DNA from: Marasmius tenuissimus
Lineage: Eukaryota > Basidiomycota > Agaricomycetes > Agaricales > Marasmiaceae
Length of the DNA: 64,000 bases
Direction of reading: 5' to 3'
Assembly (NCBI GenBank): GCA_029532415.1
Contig: JAQOTA010000048.1
Coordinates: 174,001 to 238,000, forward strand
Shown: piece after piece, positions 22,401 through 35,173 of the stretch
How positions within the stretch are numbered: the first letter of the stretch is position 1
Layout: each line of letters opens with the position of its first letter
Translations under genes and position numbers: made by a program
The notes under the pieces: generated by a model
What the model saw: only the letters and a program-made list of their open reading frames with translations
What the model was told of the DNA's origin: nothing
Database searches by the model: none

Positions 22401-24377
22401 AGATCCCGAATGAGAAGTCTGAGGAGTCACATGATATGGATACACAGGATGAGAAGTCCGTTTAGTCCGTGGATGCAAAGAGGGTGATGTCGACGGTTGT
22501 GCAAGTGGGGAACTCGATATCGGTCCCCCAAGTCCCAATGATGACGACTTGGGTGGAACAGGGTCCGCTGGATGAGAATGTGACTTGTCCTGATTTATCA
22601 ACGATGACGACGAGGCCTCTGGCTGTTGCTTCGAATCCGAATCTTCCTCGTCAATGATAGGGGATACGGACATGTGCGATAATACATCGCTCCTCCTCCC
22701 AAATGAACCACCCTCCGAATACGAGTTGAACGAAGACTGTGAGTGACCCCCACTGCCATTCGTACCACTACCCGGACTCGGCGTAGTCGTCGTCGAACTG
22801 AGGTAGAATTTGGGTGTTACGGCCTTGGCTGTGTCGTTGGATTCTGGCACGGCGCCAAGTCCTCGGGAGGCTCGTATCGAGGAAGAAGGCCGAGATTTGG
22901 ATGAAGCTAAAACGGTGCTGGTGCCGTTATTAGGGGCGGCAAACGTTGGGTCGACGGGTGCAGTGACTTGATCATTCGAGTGATCAATATTACTGCTGCT
23001 CCTCCCATTAACAGGACCATTGACATTGGATCTAGTAACAGCAGCCGAGGAACCGGGAACGGATATGTCCGTTCTTGCTGTCGTCCTCAGGGATGATACA
23101 GAGCTAGATGAAGGTTGTGGAGACGGGGGAAGTTGGGATTCTGGTACAACAATAGGTTTGTGGAGATGATTCGAAGTCGGGGGATTAGGAGAAATTACCG
23201 AGGGCGAGGGCGATACGACTGCGTGAGCATGGGAAGAAGATAGCGCTGAGGGTGTTCCTGTACCTTGATTTGACTGAGTTTGCACCGGCGTTGATGATGA
23301 GCGTCGTGAAGCTTCCTGTGCCGATGTTGACGGCGACTGGGGATTGCGGGGCTCCGCAGACCGCGAAAGTGGATGGAGAAATAGCGTTGATGAATTAGGG
23401 TTCGGTGTCGAAGTGGAGGAAGAGCTTGAGCTTGAGCGGGGCTGTCCGGGCTGTAAGAACTGGACTGACAGCTTCCCTGACACAGCCTGTGTTGCCCGCG
23501 AGTCTGCAGTGGCCACTGAGATGTTGACGGGCAATTGGACCGACATGGCTACGGGTGTGGGGGTCGCGGGCGGTGTGGGATGGGGCGTCGGGTTCGGAGT
23601 CGGATTGACTACGACAACGCGAGGAAACAAAGTCATATTGCTCATCGGAGCAGGACTGAAATTAATGGTAGTGCGAATGCCACCACCGCCGCCGCCAGAG
23701 GGAGGTGAAGTGCTCGCTGAGCTGGTCGCTGAACTGGTAGCACTTGTACGAGATGAATCGTAGGGACTTGAATTTGTAGACTGGTCCTGGGGAACGATTG
23801 ATATCGAAAGCAGCTCAGAATCGGGTGTTGGAAGTAGAGTTACCGAGGCAGCAGTTAATTCACGAACTTGCTGCTGTTGCTTCTGCTTCTTCTCTGGGGG
23901 AATTTGCAGCTGGATCGACTTTATTGCTGGTCCTGGCAGCATCGTCTCATAGATGACCTTTCCTATCGGTTGTCTGCCTGATAAATCTGAAGAAGAAATC
24001 GTAAGAAATTTCCAAATGAAAAAAAATCAAAAGTATGAAAGCTAGGGCTCACCCTGTGATGAAGACAAGACAAACGGCGCATCGGTGAGCTCGGACGACG
24101 GCGAGCATGGGGTCAAAGGTCGATAGCTGTGGGTCGCTGCCATTTCCCTGTACCATAACCGCCAGCTAATGTTTTCCAAGCGCTGCCCATCCTCAACAGA
24201 ACCCTTGCACTTTGTGAATACTGCAGAGATAAGGTGAGCTCGCCGTATACCCACAGAGAACAAAGAGAGAAAGAGAGACTTACGGTACCACAACGAAGAC
24301 AAGGCCTTGTTACCCTCTAAATGTCGTAGGACATCGGGGGCAACGGTGAGGACAGGGCTCGGGAGGTCGAGCAGCAT
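19402..24377 (-). CDS. Long low-complexity protein with AreA-type GATA-like domain (DUF1752) and DUF3295-like C-terminus
   Basis: Exon 1 encodes MLLDLPSPVLTVAPDVLRHL and KALSSLW. Exon 2 gives LFTKCKGSVEDGQRLENISW and RLWYREM, the signature of the fungal domain annotated as nitrogen regulatory AreA GATA-like (PF08550). Exon 3 opens with RQPIGKVIYETMLPGPAIKS and runs to about 21425. Most of it is Ser/Pro/Gln-rich, with KGMFSVGNEEDEDEW, a run of aspartates and glutamates (about 21580-21640) and DNDWTSASEDEGS. The last exons include FEKIPKRAWSGLSRTGSGLL and RQRMLGKEMSESVRSNLLW. The final motif and the acidic blocks are typical of DUF3295 proteins that carry PF08550. Total length is about 1,550 residues. 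Relatives are nutrient-signalling regulators without a DNA-binding zinc finger. The exact function here is unknown. Microsatellite-like coding repeats may vary in length between strains. Confidence 0.85.
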
Positions 24378-27300
24378 GGCATGTGGGATTGAGCAGAAAG
24401 GTTGTAGCGGTCCCTTTCGGTCTTACAGTTAAAGGTAGACCGGGTCGGTCACCGGAGCCAGACATATTATTTCTCGCGGCCCGAGTCCCTCTGTCACCTG
24501 AAATCACACGTGGCTTAGGTAACATTCCTCCGCCCTCTCCCATGACCCCGGTCAGATGTGCTCTCCCTCGTCGCTTCCCTTACTGCAGCAATTCACCAGC
24601 ATCTATTCTATTTATCAGCACATTTTTTGGTATTAACTGTATTCTTTCCATTCATTTCCCATTCAGTCCCGTTCCCCACAACTATCGGAGACATGTCCAA
24701 GCCTGTCCAAGCCGGCTGTACTCAACTGCGAGCATATTCCCCGCTATCGGCTCATGTTTGCTCTCCCCATTTGTCTTCGGCAGCTTGACCAGCGGCGAAC
24801 GGTCACCCAACGGGAAGTTCGAGCTCAGAGCATCCCGAACGCTGTTAAGGGCAAGCTTTTATTATTCGAGGACCGGCTCAAAATCGCTTTCGACTCCCAC
24901 CAAATTTTAGTCTCTTTTCCCCTCGTTGTTCCTCCGACGTGCCCACCCCAAAAATTCCAGCAGGGGTGTGTGTATACATACGTGCTTTCCGTCAACTTCT
25001 CGTCCCTTCACCTCACTTCCAACCATACAGCCCGGTCACTTGACCTTGTCTGCTGTCCACGACTCGGGCTAAAATCCTACATAAGTACTTCCCTTCTTTT
25101 CTGCTAGCTCTAACGGCGAAATCGAGATCAATTGCCATTCAAGTCGTTCTTCGGCCCTGATCCATGAATATGAACTTTTTGCCTGCAAGCTACTCGACGC
25201 TTTCTGAGGTCATGATGACCGTCTACTATTGTCAAGTCCCCCCTCATGTTCGATCTACAGGCAAGACACAACCCGAGAGTCGGGATCCTGTGTGCCTCCT
25301 TTCTAGGGTTTCCTCCTTGTTTTCCGTTCGCAGGACCCGCTAATCTCTACGTACTCTCGCGACCTCCACGGCTTGAAACCCTCACTCTCCTTTCAAACAC
25401 GCTTCAACCCCATGTGGTTCTCAAATCTAAAAGTAGAAACTCCTGACATCCCCAGATACGTCTCTCATGATCGTATCAACAACATTATCTACTCATCATG
25501 ATCAATAGTTTCCCCAACATCCAGCAATGATGTTGAAATGACCGCCCGGGGTGTGGGGACGGAGTTCTATTGCGGTCAACTCCCCCCACAGCCTACACGG
25601 CTAGACTCGAAACGCATCATCAGACCTGGTTACTCTCACCGAAATGACCCAGATACACCAGTCGTAGTTGAAAAGGTCACAAGTATAGCGACGCGGTCAA
25701 ATATTACCGCCTACAGCGGATCATCGCTTGATGGTCGGTTTCCCCTTAGTACGTCTCAAGTGACTGTTCCAGTAACACGGCCGTTCAAGGGAGTAAGTGT
25801 TTTTCCCCGCATTAGCGTTCTCGATTTAACTTATTGATCCTCGCATGCTAACACCTCCGGGCCCGTTCACACCCAGGGCACCCCCCCGCCCCCCGGCTAC
25901 CTTCGAAACTTTGACCGCGAGCTCCGAATTCTCATCGGTGTGTCAAAGCAAGCGTGGTGGGACGCACGGCAATTTATGTATGGACAATTTCGATCGACAC
26001 CTCACCTTCTCCCCTTATACATATAACAGACGGTAGACTGCCACGTCGGAAAAAGGAATCAAAACCCAGACATGATCGGAAGACGGAATTTAAAGGTTGA
26101 ATGATGATAGCCCCTCGCTTTCGTGTCACTGCCTATTCACTGTGCCTATTCCCCACCGAGTCCGAGTCGGAAGATCCGCAAAAGAGACACCCTGGTCATG
26201 GTAGTCATCCGGCTTGTTTTTCTCAAGTTCTAGGCTCGACTCGTACGGTTTTACTCACACACGTTGCGAGAATCCATGAACTAGATGAAGTGCGTGCCCT
26301 GGAGCGTCTTTGAGTTCCTCCAAGTCATGACAGACGAAATGCTAAACGGACCCCTTTCACTGCAGAGAACTTTCATCTCTCGCTCGTCCTTCACACTGGC
26401 ACCAACTTCCCCAAGTCTTGCTGCTTCGACGAATGAAAAGCTTGTAAATCACTGCGCCACACCGCCACACTACACGTCTTCGTGCTCTCCTCTGATTCGC
26501 TCGGGGCCTTTAAGCACTCAATTGCACCCTCGCCAGCACTACTCTCATTGGCTGTTCATTCTCACCTTCAGACCAGGTCACTATGATTGGTTCACGAGCT
26601 TCACTACGTTATTCCGAACGTGACTTATAAGGCAACAACCATTTAATGATTCCCTTCTCCTCCATCTCGGATTCTTGAATGCGCAAATGACGACACGAGG
26701 CTCGCTACCCATCCACTATAACTCAAAAACCCTTTGCAGAAATGCTCTCAAAGCTCGATACCGTTCGATTCCTTGAACGTTAACTTCCTTAAGGACCTGA
26801 TCTGCTATTCAGTCCTCGTTCTCGCGTATTTTCGCATATGTAATGTGAAGTATTGGAAATCTTCAGAAATCACCTCGCCTTTGCCTCCGTACGACCAATA
26901 GCGTCACCTCGTTTAGCACCTCTTTCCAAGCGAAACGAAGTCCTTGGGGTTTTTCGGACCAGTGCCAGGTGCCCCAGTGAATTCATCCGAGTACATACGC
27001 GACCGGACATCACATGTTTCATCTGTCTGTAATGTGATCTTTTAAACGGACGGACTTGTGAGTCGTTATCATGAATTTCCACCGTTGCAGCCTGCAGGCT
27101 TCCTTACGACTCGTACCGGTTCCTTTTGTAGCGCATGATTCCCTAGCACACGTTGGTCACTGGGTAGTGGGCACTGGGCACTGGGCAGTAAAAATACATG
27201 TGCATCGTGCCGCACGCTGCTATGTATGTACAGTAGGTAAGTTACCGCAGCTAAAAGTGAAAATCTAGGTCTATCAAGGTTTGACGGCGCCCGAGAAAAT

Positions 27301-30300
27301 GCGGGAGATTCTCGGAGTTCAGGGCTCAATAGCAGGAGTACGTGTTGCCAGGGGGAGCTATATTTTACAAGGAGATCAAGTCGCAATGTAGAGAACAAGG
27401 CGCAGGACCTCCTCGGGCCAAGGATTGAATGAATGTATGTACGTGAGGATCACGGATTCAGGCATACACACTTTGCGATTGAGGTATTTCTCTCCAAATG
27501 ATGGATCAGGGACCAGCATGGACCAACTCCCGGTCATCCCAGCCAATGCCAAACGCCAAATTTACAGTGGGTCCCACGCCCGGCGCCTGAACACTGTATA
27601 ATGGGGAATTCTTGGAGAATCGGGATCTCTAGTACTCTATTATGCTGTCCCATCGCAGCTCCAGTATTATATGTATACATAGATATGTCTGATAACGTCG
27701 CACTACCCCACAACATTTCTACCCGAAATTGATGGCCGTCCAAGCACGCCTCCTCAGCTAAAAGCTTAGGGAAATATGAAACAACATAAATAGTCCTTCC
27801 CTGTCTTTTCAAAGCTCCGAAGGGCTTCAGAGTGTCCAGATATAAACACATGTTTCAGGGCCGACGGAGAACATTTCATTCAACATCAATGGGCGCACTC
27901 TCCGAAACCCGGAAGAGTCGCACTTGCCGTGGGAGCACAGTCGACGCAGACGTAGCAATCATGATCGCAAACTCCTCATTAGTCCTCTAAATGGCCTCAT
28001 TTGGGGCGATATCGTCGTCAATTAATTGGGCGGGAGCGGGGAGGCACAAGGAGGTTGGAGTCTTCGGAGTTGTCCCGCGATCCTATCGAGCTTATCTATG
28101 TCATGATAGTCGAGGACTTTGAATGAAAGGAGTCTGTCCAAGCTGTTTCATGATCATATGTAGTCCATGCTCATCGGCGCCTTGTTGTAAGAAGAGCCTG
28201 ATAATCGAGATGACTGAGCATAGCCAGGAGGAGACGCAACGTACTTACCGTCGACCGATAAGTATGTATCGTAGTTTTCCTCGTGTTACCGCTCCTCCTG
28301 AACGCGCGGAAGCTCGGTCCTGAATGATATGTTCATGCTGCCAGTCATACGCGGATGGGACGAGGCGTCCATCGATGGGAAGAGTGGGAGAAGTTCTTCC
28401 TCGGAGTTTCCCCCCTTGCATTCCTCCGTTCGAGATTAATGAACTCGTTCCAGACCCCAGGGTCCAATGGGATGGAACCGACCATGGTCCACTCAGAGAG
28501 TTGTACGACAGATCACCTCATCCCTGATGTGTCCCACCGAGCTCCGCGAACCCTTCGTATTCTTCGGAAGACCATGGTGGAGCTATGTTCAAGCACGTTC
28601 TCTATGTAGCTCGGCATACTGGAATGATTACTGGAAAATGGGGAAGAGCACACCAGCTTTGGCCTCCGCCTCATTACTCCAGGGCCGAGGCGAGCCGAAA
28701 ACTCGAACTTGAGAGCACTGAGGAAGAACCACATTTGATGTGTAGGGTCAGGGTTACCTCTGAACAGTCGTCGGAGCGGCGAGCCATTGCTGAGATTGTC
28801 GCCATGGCGTCTGTCCTAAGCCAGCTTCAGCACGCAGGGAAGCTCCTAACCTGAGCTGGACCACTGCTACCGGTTTCTTGACGCTGTGACTGACAGCACT
28901 GGTACATCGTACTCGAGTCTCGACGCCTTCAAGGGTTGGTCGGAGATCTCAGATGGTGTACCCAATCAGCAATTTTGCCAGGAACGCGGCCCAAAAGTCA
29001 ATCCGTTGCCTCCGAGTCGGCTTAAATTTGCCTCATCTCATTCGAAAACCGATTTGTACTAGTAGGGAGTGCTCTTTATATAAATGTTGCCCCGTGGTCA
29101 AGTCTTCCGACCGTAGTACAAGCTCTCTTGATGTACGTTTGAGCAGAGGAGATGATGATATCTATCTTCGTAAAATGTGAAGTTCTGCCCATCGGCTTTT
29201 TCGAGTTTCCTGGATTGTCCAGTGTTGATCCAGTGACCAAAGAGTGTCTGGGCCTGGTAGCTCGAAGCGATTGCAGACCTGGATCCACCAACTAGCTAAG
29301 GAACGTTTCAAGAGCGTTCAGTCAAGTGGGTGCTCGGGAAGGAGAATAACCACAGATAACCACGTGCGCGATCATTACCCTAGCGGGAAGTGCCGATGGA
29401 CATAAGATACTCAGGGACTAAGTTGAAAATAAGCGCGCATCACTTTCCCCCGACCTCAATCCACGCCTATGGGAACGTTCATGCACCTACATACTAGAAG
29501 CTGAATGTTCGATCCTGTGGCTGATTCTACCCTGAGCTTGGGAGTCGAGAAATATAAGCAAGTATGCGCTTCTCCAACCCCCTCTCTCGGACAAGTTGTC
29601 AACTATCATCCCTATACAGTTCAGAGCCAAGCTTGATCTGGTTTGATGCACCCGCAAGAGTCTTGTGCCTCTAAGTCTCGACCTTTGGCAGACTGGGTGC
29701 TTTGAGCCGGAACCCGTGGGGACGCAACAAATCGGTACTATCAGTCTATAACTATCTTCGGGAAGGGCATCACTTCGAGGTTAAGGCCTTCTAGAAGACT
29801 GGTCTACATACTCAGCACTGGTATGCTGACCTACGTTGCTACGGTGACTTAGAGCATAGGCAAAGCAGCGGCTCATATCTTTGGTCCGTGATGAACCAGT
29901 CAATCGGGTGACACTCCCTGTAGACGCCAATTTGTGGATTTCTGGGCTGTTATATGGCCAAAGCTCCATACACCACTCCTCAGTGAGTGCAGAAACTAGG
30001 AATACGAATTTGCTCGACTCTCAAGGCCCTCTCCATGCTCCGCCGAGCTTACGGTCTTCCCGCTTTCTCGCCTGAACCTGGTAACCCTGCCGGTCCGCGG
30101 ATCAGAGACGAATACCGTTAGCTTACCCCGCATTTACTACCCAACTTTGTTTCTCCGCCTTCCCTAAGGCGGCACGATGGGTTCCTAAAGATAAGAATAA
30201 ATCAAAAAATTGACTATTCCTTTCGTAGCCACCTTTGAGTATGTCAGCACAGGATCCCGTAGCGTCTTTCAAATTTTTCGACAGATGGATACGCCACTTC

Positions 30301-32522
30301 CAGACTCTCTCCATATGACTTCAATCGTAACCCCTCCCTTCCATGCACGGTGTCGCTCGATGAAAAAAGACATGTAGCAGCATGTAGCTGGAAAGCACAG
30401 TGTAAGTGTTCCACGTTGCCGTGTTACCTATGCCCGGGTACTTTGCGCAATGTGCGACTTGCCGGCGTCAGTTGCTTCCGGGGTTCTGAACTTGGCACGA
30501 AGTATCGTTCCCGGGCTTTTCAGCTGTACAAATATCACTCGCCAATATTGAGTAGCACTCGACACTACAGTGTGTCTGGCAGACGCATTTACGGGTCGAA
30601 CATCCGAAATTTGATATATGTTGTTCATGGGAAAGGGTGGTGGCTGGAGCGCTGAAGGCTAATTCAATGGACTCACTTTTGACGCGGTACTAAATTGGTC
30701 GAACCCGATCTAGAATAACCCTCTCCCTTGGAAGGCGGCTGGGACCCGCTAAAACTTCAGGTGGGGATTACAAGTCAGTGATACTTCAACAGATGACCTC
30801 TGACCCTCATTGGACAGTTGGGTGTGAGTCTGTAACGGTCTCTTCCTGGAAAATTCTTGCTGTCTCGGATCGTGAGTCGGCTCATCTTACTGCCCCGGGA
30901 GTCTACTTCTGCCCTTCACCTTGATTCAGAAACACGAGGATTCACGTTCGAGTTCACTCTTCCACTTGGCTTCTGGTGACCCCATTCTCGTGGATGAGTG
31001 GCTCCACAAACCACACACCTCCGGATCTGACATACTGCCGTGTCGCACCACCACAACGTTGGCGTGCGAACACAGGACCTCAAGCTACGGACAAATCTTA
31101 GAAATAGCCCCTTGACCCTCGGACCCGAATAGTTACCTTCACACAACAACTGGAAGAGCTACCCACGCCTCAGCAGTCAACCGAACCAGCAGCCACAAAA
31201 TTTCAGGGCGAATACATCAAACCGCGCACTGACTCGAGCTGACAGACAGGCTCATGCAACTCAAGTTCGAACTGGTTCCCATCTCTCCTTGTCATCACAG
31301 TTTCCCAAAGGACCATGGCAAATCCGAGTCGGCAAGCTCTAACACCTCCCTCGACAGCTGACTATTGAGGCCCTCGCAACCGCGGCCTTCCAAAAAATCA
31401 TTCCTGGTCTCAGTGGAACGCCGACAAACGGCCGACAAGTCTTTACGTTTGGATGTCGTCCTGTCCTCATCCCGGACGTTTGTACGCTGTCGTTACGACG
31501 CCAAGAGACAAAAGGGCCCCGTATACATGTCCTGGTGCTATCCAATTCGAGGTAGGACAACCTGAAACAAGCCCTCGAAGAAGGGCGGGAGTCGGGGTCC
31601 GAAAGATGGGCGGTTCAACGAATCAACTATCGACTCAGAACATTATTAAAGATAATATTCTAGTCAGGACTGTACTGAACTGAACTATGAAATAATTGCG
31701 ACCCTTCTTCGAGCTCGAGCAGGGTTGATCGTCAGACGAGCTGGCCTACGAACCGTTCGTGCGAGTCTTCGGAGTTTATGAAAGTCAGGTCGCTTACAGC
31801 ACCGCAGGATGCATTGAAAGAGGGATAATGGAATCATAGGACCTCCGGTGGAGCAAAACAGCGACGAAGTTCAAACGGGCTGCAGCGGAGCTGGTGGTAA
31901 GATCATGAGAGGTGCAATCATTGATTCACATAGCTTCAGCCTCCGCCAGGTACAATGTTATCGTACACGGACGACAGTCGACTGAAGGTACAGCGCGTTT
32001 CACGATCATGAAAATGAAAGCCAAACGTACATGATCTGTTGGAAGGGGAATGTATATGTCCGAGTGAAATGGCGCTTTGACATACCGCCGCAACTCCCCC
32101 ACTACTGCTCCGGAGAGCACGGTGAAAAGACATAGGGGCAGCAAGACAAGCACCCTACACGATGGGTTGACCCTACAGAATGTGTACAGCACATACGTGA
32201 GGAGGTGACGATCGATTCGTCGCTTGGGGTCTCCCGCCCTATCGGTAGAAGTGCGCATCTTCGGGCTCAGGCCGCGCTAGGGCTTCATGGGAAATTCTCG
32301 ATCTCAATCGAGAGAAATAGAGATCGTTCAGAGACAGCTGGACGCCCCACAAAATGCGTTTTTACTTGCAGCGCCTGTCAGTCAGCAACCCACCGTGGTG
32401 CCAGCGCTGATGGTAGAAGATGCGCCGGTATCCTACTAAAAAAAGATGGGCGGTCGCCCAAAGGCCTGACCTCCATTCTTGAGCAGAATGATGAGTCTTC
32501 TACCTCCTGAAGGCTCGGAGAA
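24378..32522. other. Long region without a convincing gene
   Basis: About 8 kb in which every open frame is short, lacks family motifs and has no chain of splice signals. The part next to 24377 must hold the promoter and leader of the GATA-like-domain gene, which could be long. Promoter-like spots exist: CTTATAAGG near 26630 with an upstream ATTGG (reverse CCAAT), and AAATATAAGC near 29550 followed by a pyrimidine-rich leader. Neither precedes a good frame. A short GGGCACT-type tandem repeat lies at about 27160-27190. I found no tRNA, LTR or transposase. Non-coding transcripts cannot be excluded. Confidence 0.45.
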
Positions 32523-32846
32523 ATGGCCTATGAGCTAGAAATCTGCACAGGACGGGAGGTATGGGACTGGGACCTTGGAACGATCGAAGTGAAGGAAGTC
32601 AGAACTTGGATGAGAAAAAATTCACATCTGCATGTTGGAATCTCTCAGTGGGAGCGACCAATCAATAGGCTGGTTCTCCTTGGGTTTCTGGAGGCCTGGA
32701 TAGATAGAGGTACGGTAGACTACGAGGACGTGATAAGACATCGACGTTTTGCGGGGATAGGGCTGGTGCTGTACGTTGACGGGAAGCTCTGTATTTCTGA
32801 ACATGCTTCATCCTTTCATCTTGGTCCGAAGGAGTTTCGCAAATAA
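32523..32846 (+). CDS. Hypothetical small protein or gene fragment
   Basis: An open frame of 107 codons starts MAYELEICTGREVWDWDLG and ends GPKEFRK. Composition looks protein-like, and the stretch NRLVLLGFLEAW resembles IDVLVSLGFSDPE encoded at 33561-33722, so the two may be remnants of a duplicated gene. I recognise no domain, promoter or introns. It may equally be a chance frame. Confidence 0.2.
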   Translation: MAYELEICTGREVWDWDLGTIEVKEVRTWMRKNSHLHVGISQWERPINRLVLLGFLEAWIDRGTVDYEDVIRHRRFAGIGLVLYVDGKLCISEHASSFHLGPKEFRK

Positions 32847-33560
32847 AAGATATGTCTCTACTCTCACGTATGGGATAAGACATACCGAAAGGACAATTTA
32901 GGCAATCCAACAAACATCTCGAACTCTTGAAAGTTTGGATGACTGGGAGTGGCGTCAACGACATGTGCAAGGCACAACTATAGTGGCATTTGGGACCGGT
33001 ACTTCCCCTACCGGTCGCCGTTGTGGTTGTTCGCCCGCTTCCCCCTTCTTTCCGGGGTCGAGGTCCAGGGAGCTCTGGCCATGGTAACTATGGTCAAGAA
33101 ATAGATTGTTTGAAGACCCGGACCCAGCCGCGACACGTAGCTTGGGGTCCCTGCCAGTCACAGGCGCGGCAGCCCTTGAACGACCGTCTTAGAACTCTGA
33201 CGCCGTGACCTGACTCTAGTCCAGTTGAAACATGTACGACTGCCTCTTGCGTCCTATGTGACCCGCTTGCTAACAGGGTTCCGGAACTCAGGGACTCTGG
33301 GTACTTCATAAATACAAGTTAGACGTACCAAGTTCGGCCTCTCGACCGACTGAGTCCATCGAGTGCAGTATTTCTTTAGCATCCTTGCCCGCCTTGTACA
33401 ACAATCTTTTCTGAATGGGTCCGCAAACATGCGGACGAAGACACTTGCCATTTACTCCTGCAAGCGATAAGAACGGGTACATACGGGGGCAGCTGTACCC
33501 GCCAAATTCGACAACGATAACGACGAATCAATTAGTCCTCAAGTTGCAACGCGTAGGTAT

Positions 33561-33722
33561 GTATGTAAGGATTTGGGGTCGGAATGGATTTTCCTGAATG
33601 ATAAACGAGGAGAATTCTATGTCTGGATGGGGAACGTCTCAGCTGGGGATATCGACGTCCTCGTCTCCTTGGGTTTCTCGGATCCAGAAGTAAACAGACT
33701 CAATAGCATTACTGAAGGATAG
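33561..33722 (+). pseudogene. Possible gene fragment related to the 32.5-kb frame
   Basis: The frame reads VCKDLGSEWIFLNDKRGEFY, then a tryptophan-methionine stretch, then DIDVLVSLGFSDPE, with a stop at 33720-33722 and no start codon. TCTCCTTGGGTTTCT is shared with the frame at 32523-32846. This is weak evidence for a decayed duplicate of an unrecognised gene. Confidence 0.15.
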
Positions 33723-33907
33723 TCATACTGATAACGAAGTAAGGTAAACTCCGACGATAAGATCATAGAAATGATAAGAGACTTGCGGGCTGACCAGGGG
33801 CTGCGTGCTCTCTTCCGGGTTCCTAGTCGAAATAATCAGATGGAGTAAAATGGTCAGTTACTGACTAGTAAGGATGTACAGAAGGTAGAATGGAGACTGA
33901 GTTCAGC

Positions 33908-34369
33908 ATTACCCAATCATAAAGAATGATCTCCACGCCCACGGATGGAGTCAGAGACACGGAGAGAAAAGTATCATCATATATGGTCTTCCAGAGGAGT
34001 GCAACGACCAACCACCAAGTCGAGACTAAAAACAAGTATGTTCGACAGACTCACCACGGCTCGGAAGACGGCTCTTCAAGTTGAGCCTTATGATAATGCA
34101 AATTCTCCACCTCGATACTGGACCATCGTTCCTACGGTCCAAGTGCACGGATAGTCATCACTGAAACGCCTTGCTCCGGGATAGAAAGCCGTGGCGTGAG
34201 CTGCGGACAAGAGGAGAACGAAAAAAAAAAATCAGTACAATCATTCCACTATCAAGATCGTTTGAAAAGAATGAAGAAAAAAGACGCTTTTTCAGAATTA
34301 CCCAATCATAAAAGAGATCTCCACGTCCATGAAGGAGTCAGAGACACGGAGAGATAAAGGTATCATCAT
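33908..34369. repeat. Pair of diverged direct repeats of about 73 bp
   Basis: Copy A (33908-33980) and copy B (34297-34369) both begin ATTACCCAATCATAAA and continue through AGTCAGAGACACGGAGAGA to GTATCATCAT. Their starts are 389 bases apart. Weaker similarity seems to extend downstream. The spacer carries an A-run. They lie in the gene-poor region about 0.8 kb before the F-box gene at 35174. They could be ends of a small non-autonomous element or a simple segment duplication. Confidence 0.7.
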
Positions 34370-35173
34370 GATAGAGTCTGCGGGGCAGGACCCAAGGAAA
34401 GGAAGAAAAAGAGCCTGGAAAACAAACAAGATGCTCACGATGCTCTTAATTCTACCCTTAGAGCTCTGTTCCTGCTTGGCTACGCCGTGTAAACCTTGCT
34501 TCGGTTATCCATCCAACGCAAATCAACAGAAGTCGACTTTGGTAACGTCCTTGAAGTTGAGAACAGCGTCAGAATGCGGGGTAATTTCAAATAACGCGTC
34601 CAGTGTCCACTAAGACGCACAGAGAGGAACTCACCGTCTTTAACCTGGCATTTTGGCATAATTACTGCTATATGCGCATGAAGAACGAGGTTGACAGGCC
34701 CGAGGGAAGCAAAATAGTTTGAAAAACGTCGAGCATGATGGTGGTTTGAGTACAAGAGCCACGTTTCGATCACATGATTTTTCCCCTCAGGAACCCGAGG
34801 CCCTGCGGCCCCGGCCCTGAGACAACGAGCGTCGAGCAGGCCCGGGCAGGTCCCAATTGCTCCTTCAAAGTCTCGATTCACAATGCGGGTCAGCGGAGGG
34901 AGTATTGTTCACCTCTAGTACATCGCGTGAGCAGCGATGACCAGGACGATATGTCAGTCCCTTTACCAACACGTTGTGACTTATGTCAGACACATCCCGT
35001 CGACCCTCACGATCAATACAACTTGTTTCACAACGTTCATCACTCAGCTTTGGTCGGCAACCTTCAACTCTCACAGTCACACCTACAACTCAGTATCTCT
35101 CTCGGAAATTTACCAAGGTACTTGAGGGTACTTCTCCTTGCATCTTTTGGCCATTTCAATCCAACCTTGTCAG

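Noticed and set aside
22469..23763. Plus-strand frames opposite the long GATA-like-domain gene
   Set aside because: They are mirror frames of low-complexity codons. The minus-strand frame is far longer and carries the family motifs.
27160..27190. GGGCACT-type array as a telomere-like or CRISPR-like repeat
   Set aside because: It is only a few units of a simple repeat in a eukaryotic genome and has no spacers.
24378..35173. Retrotransposon or DNA transposon remnants in the gene-poor island
   Set aside because: I found no reverse transcriptase, integrase or transposase motifs and no LTR-like pair.
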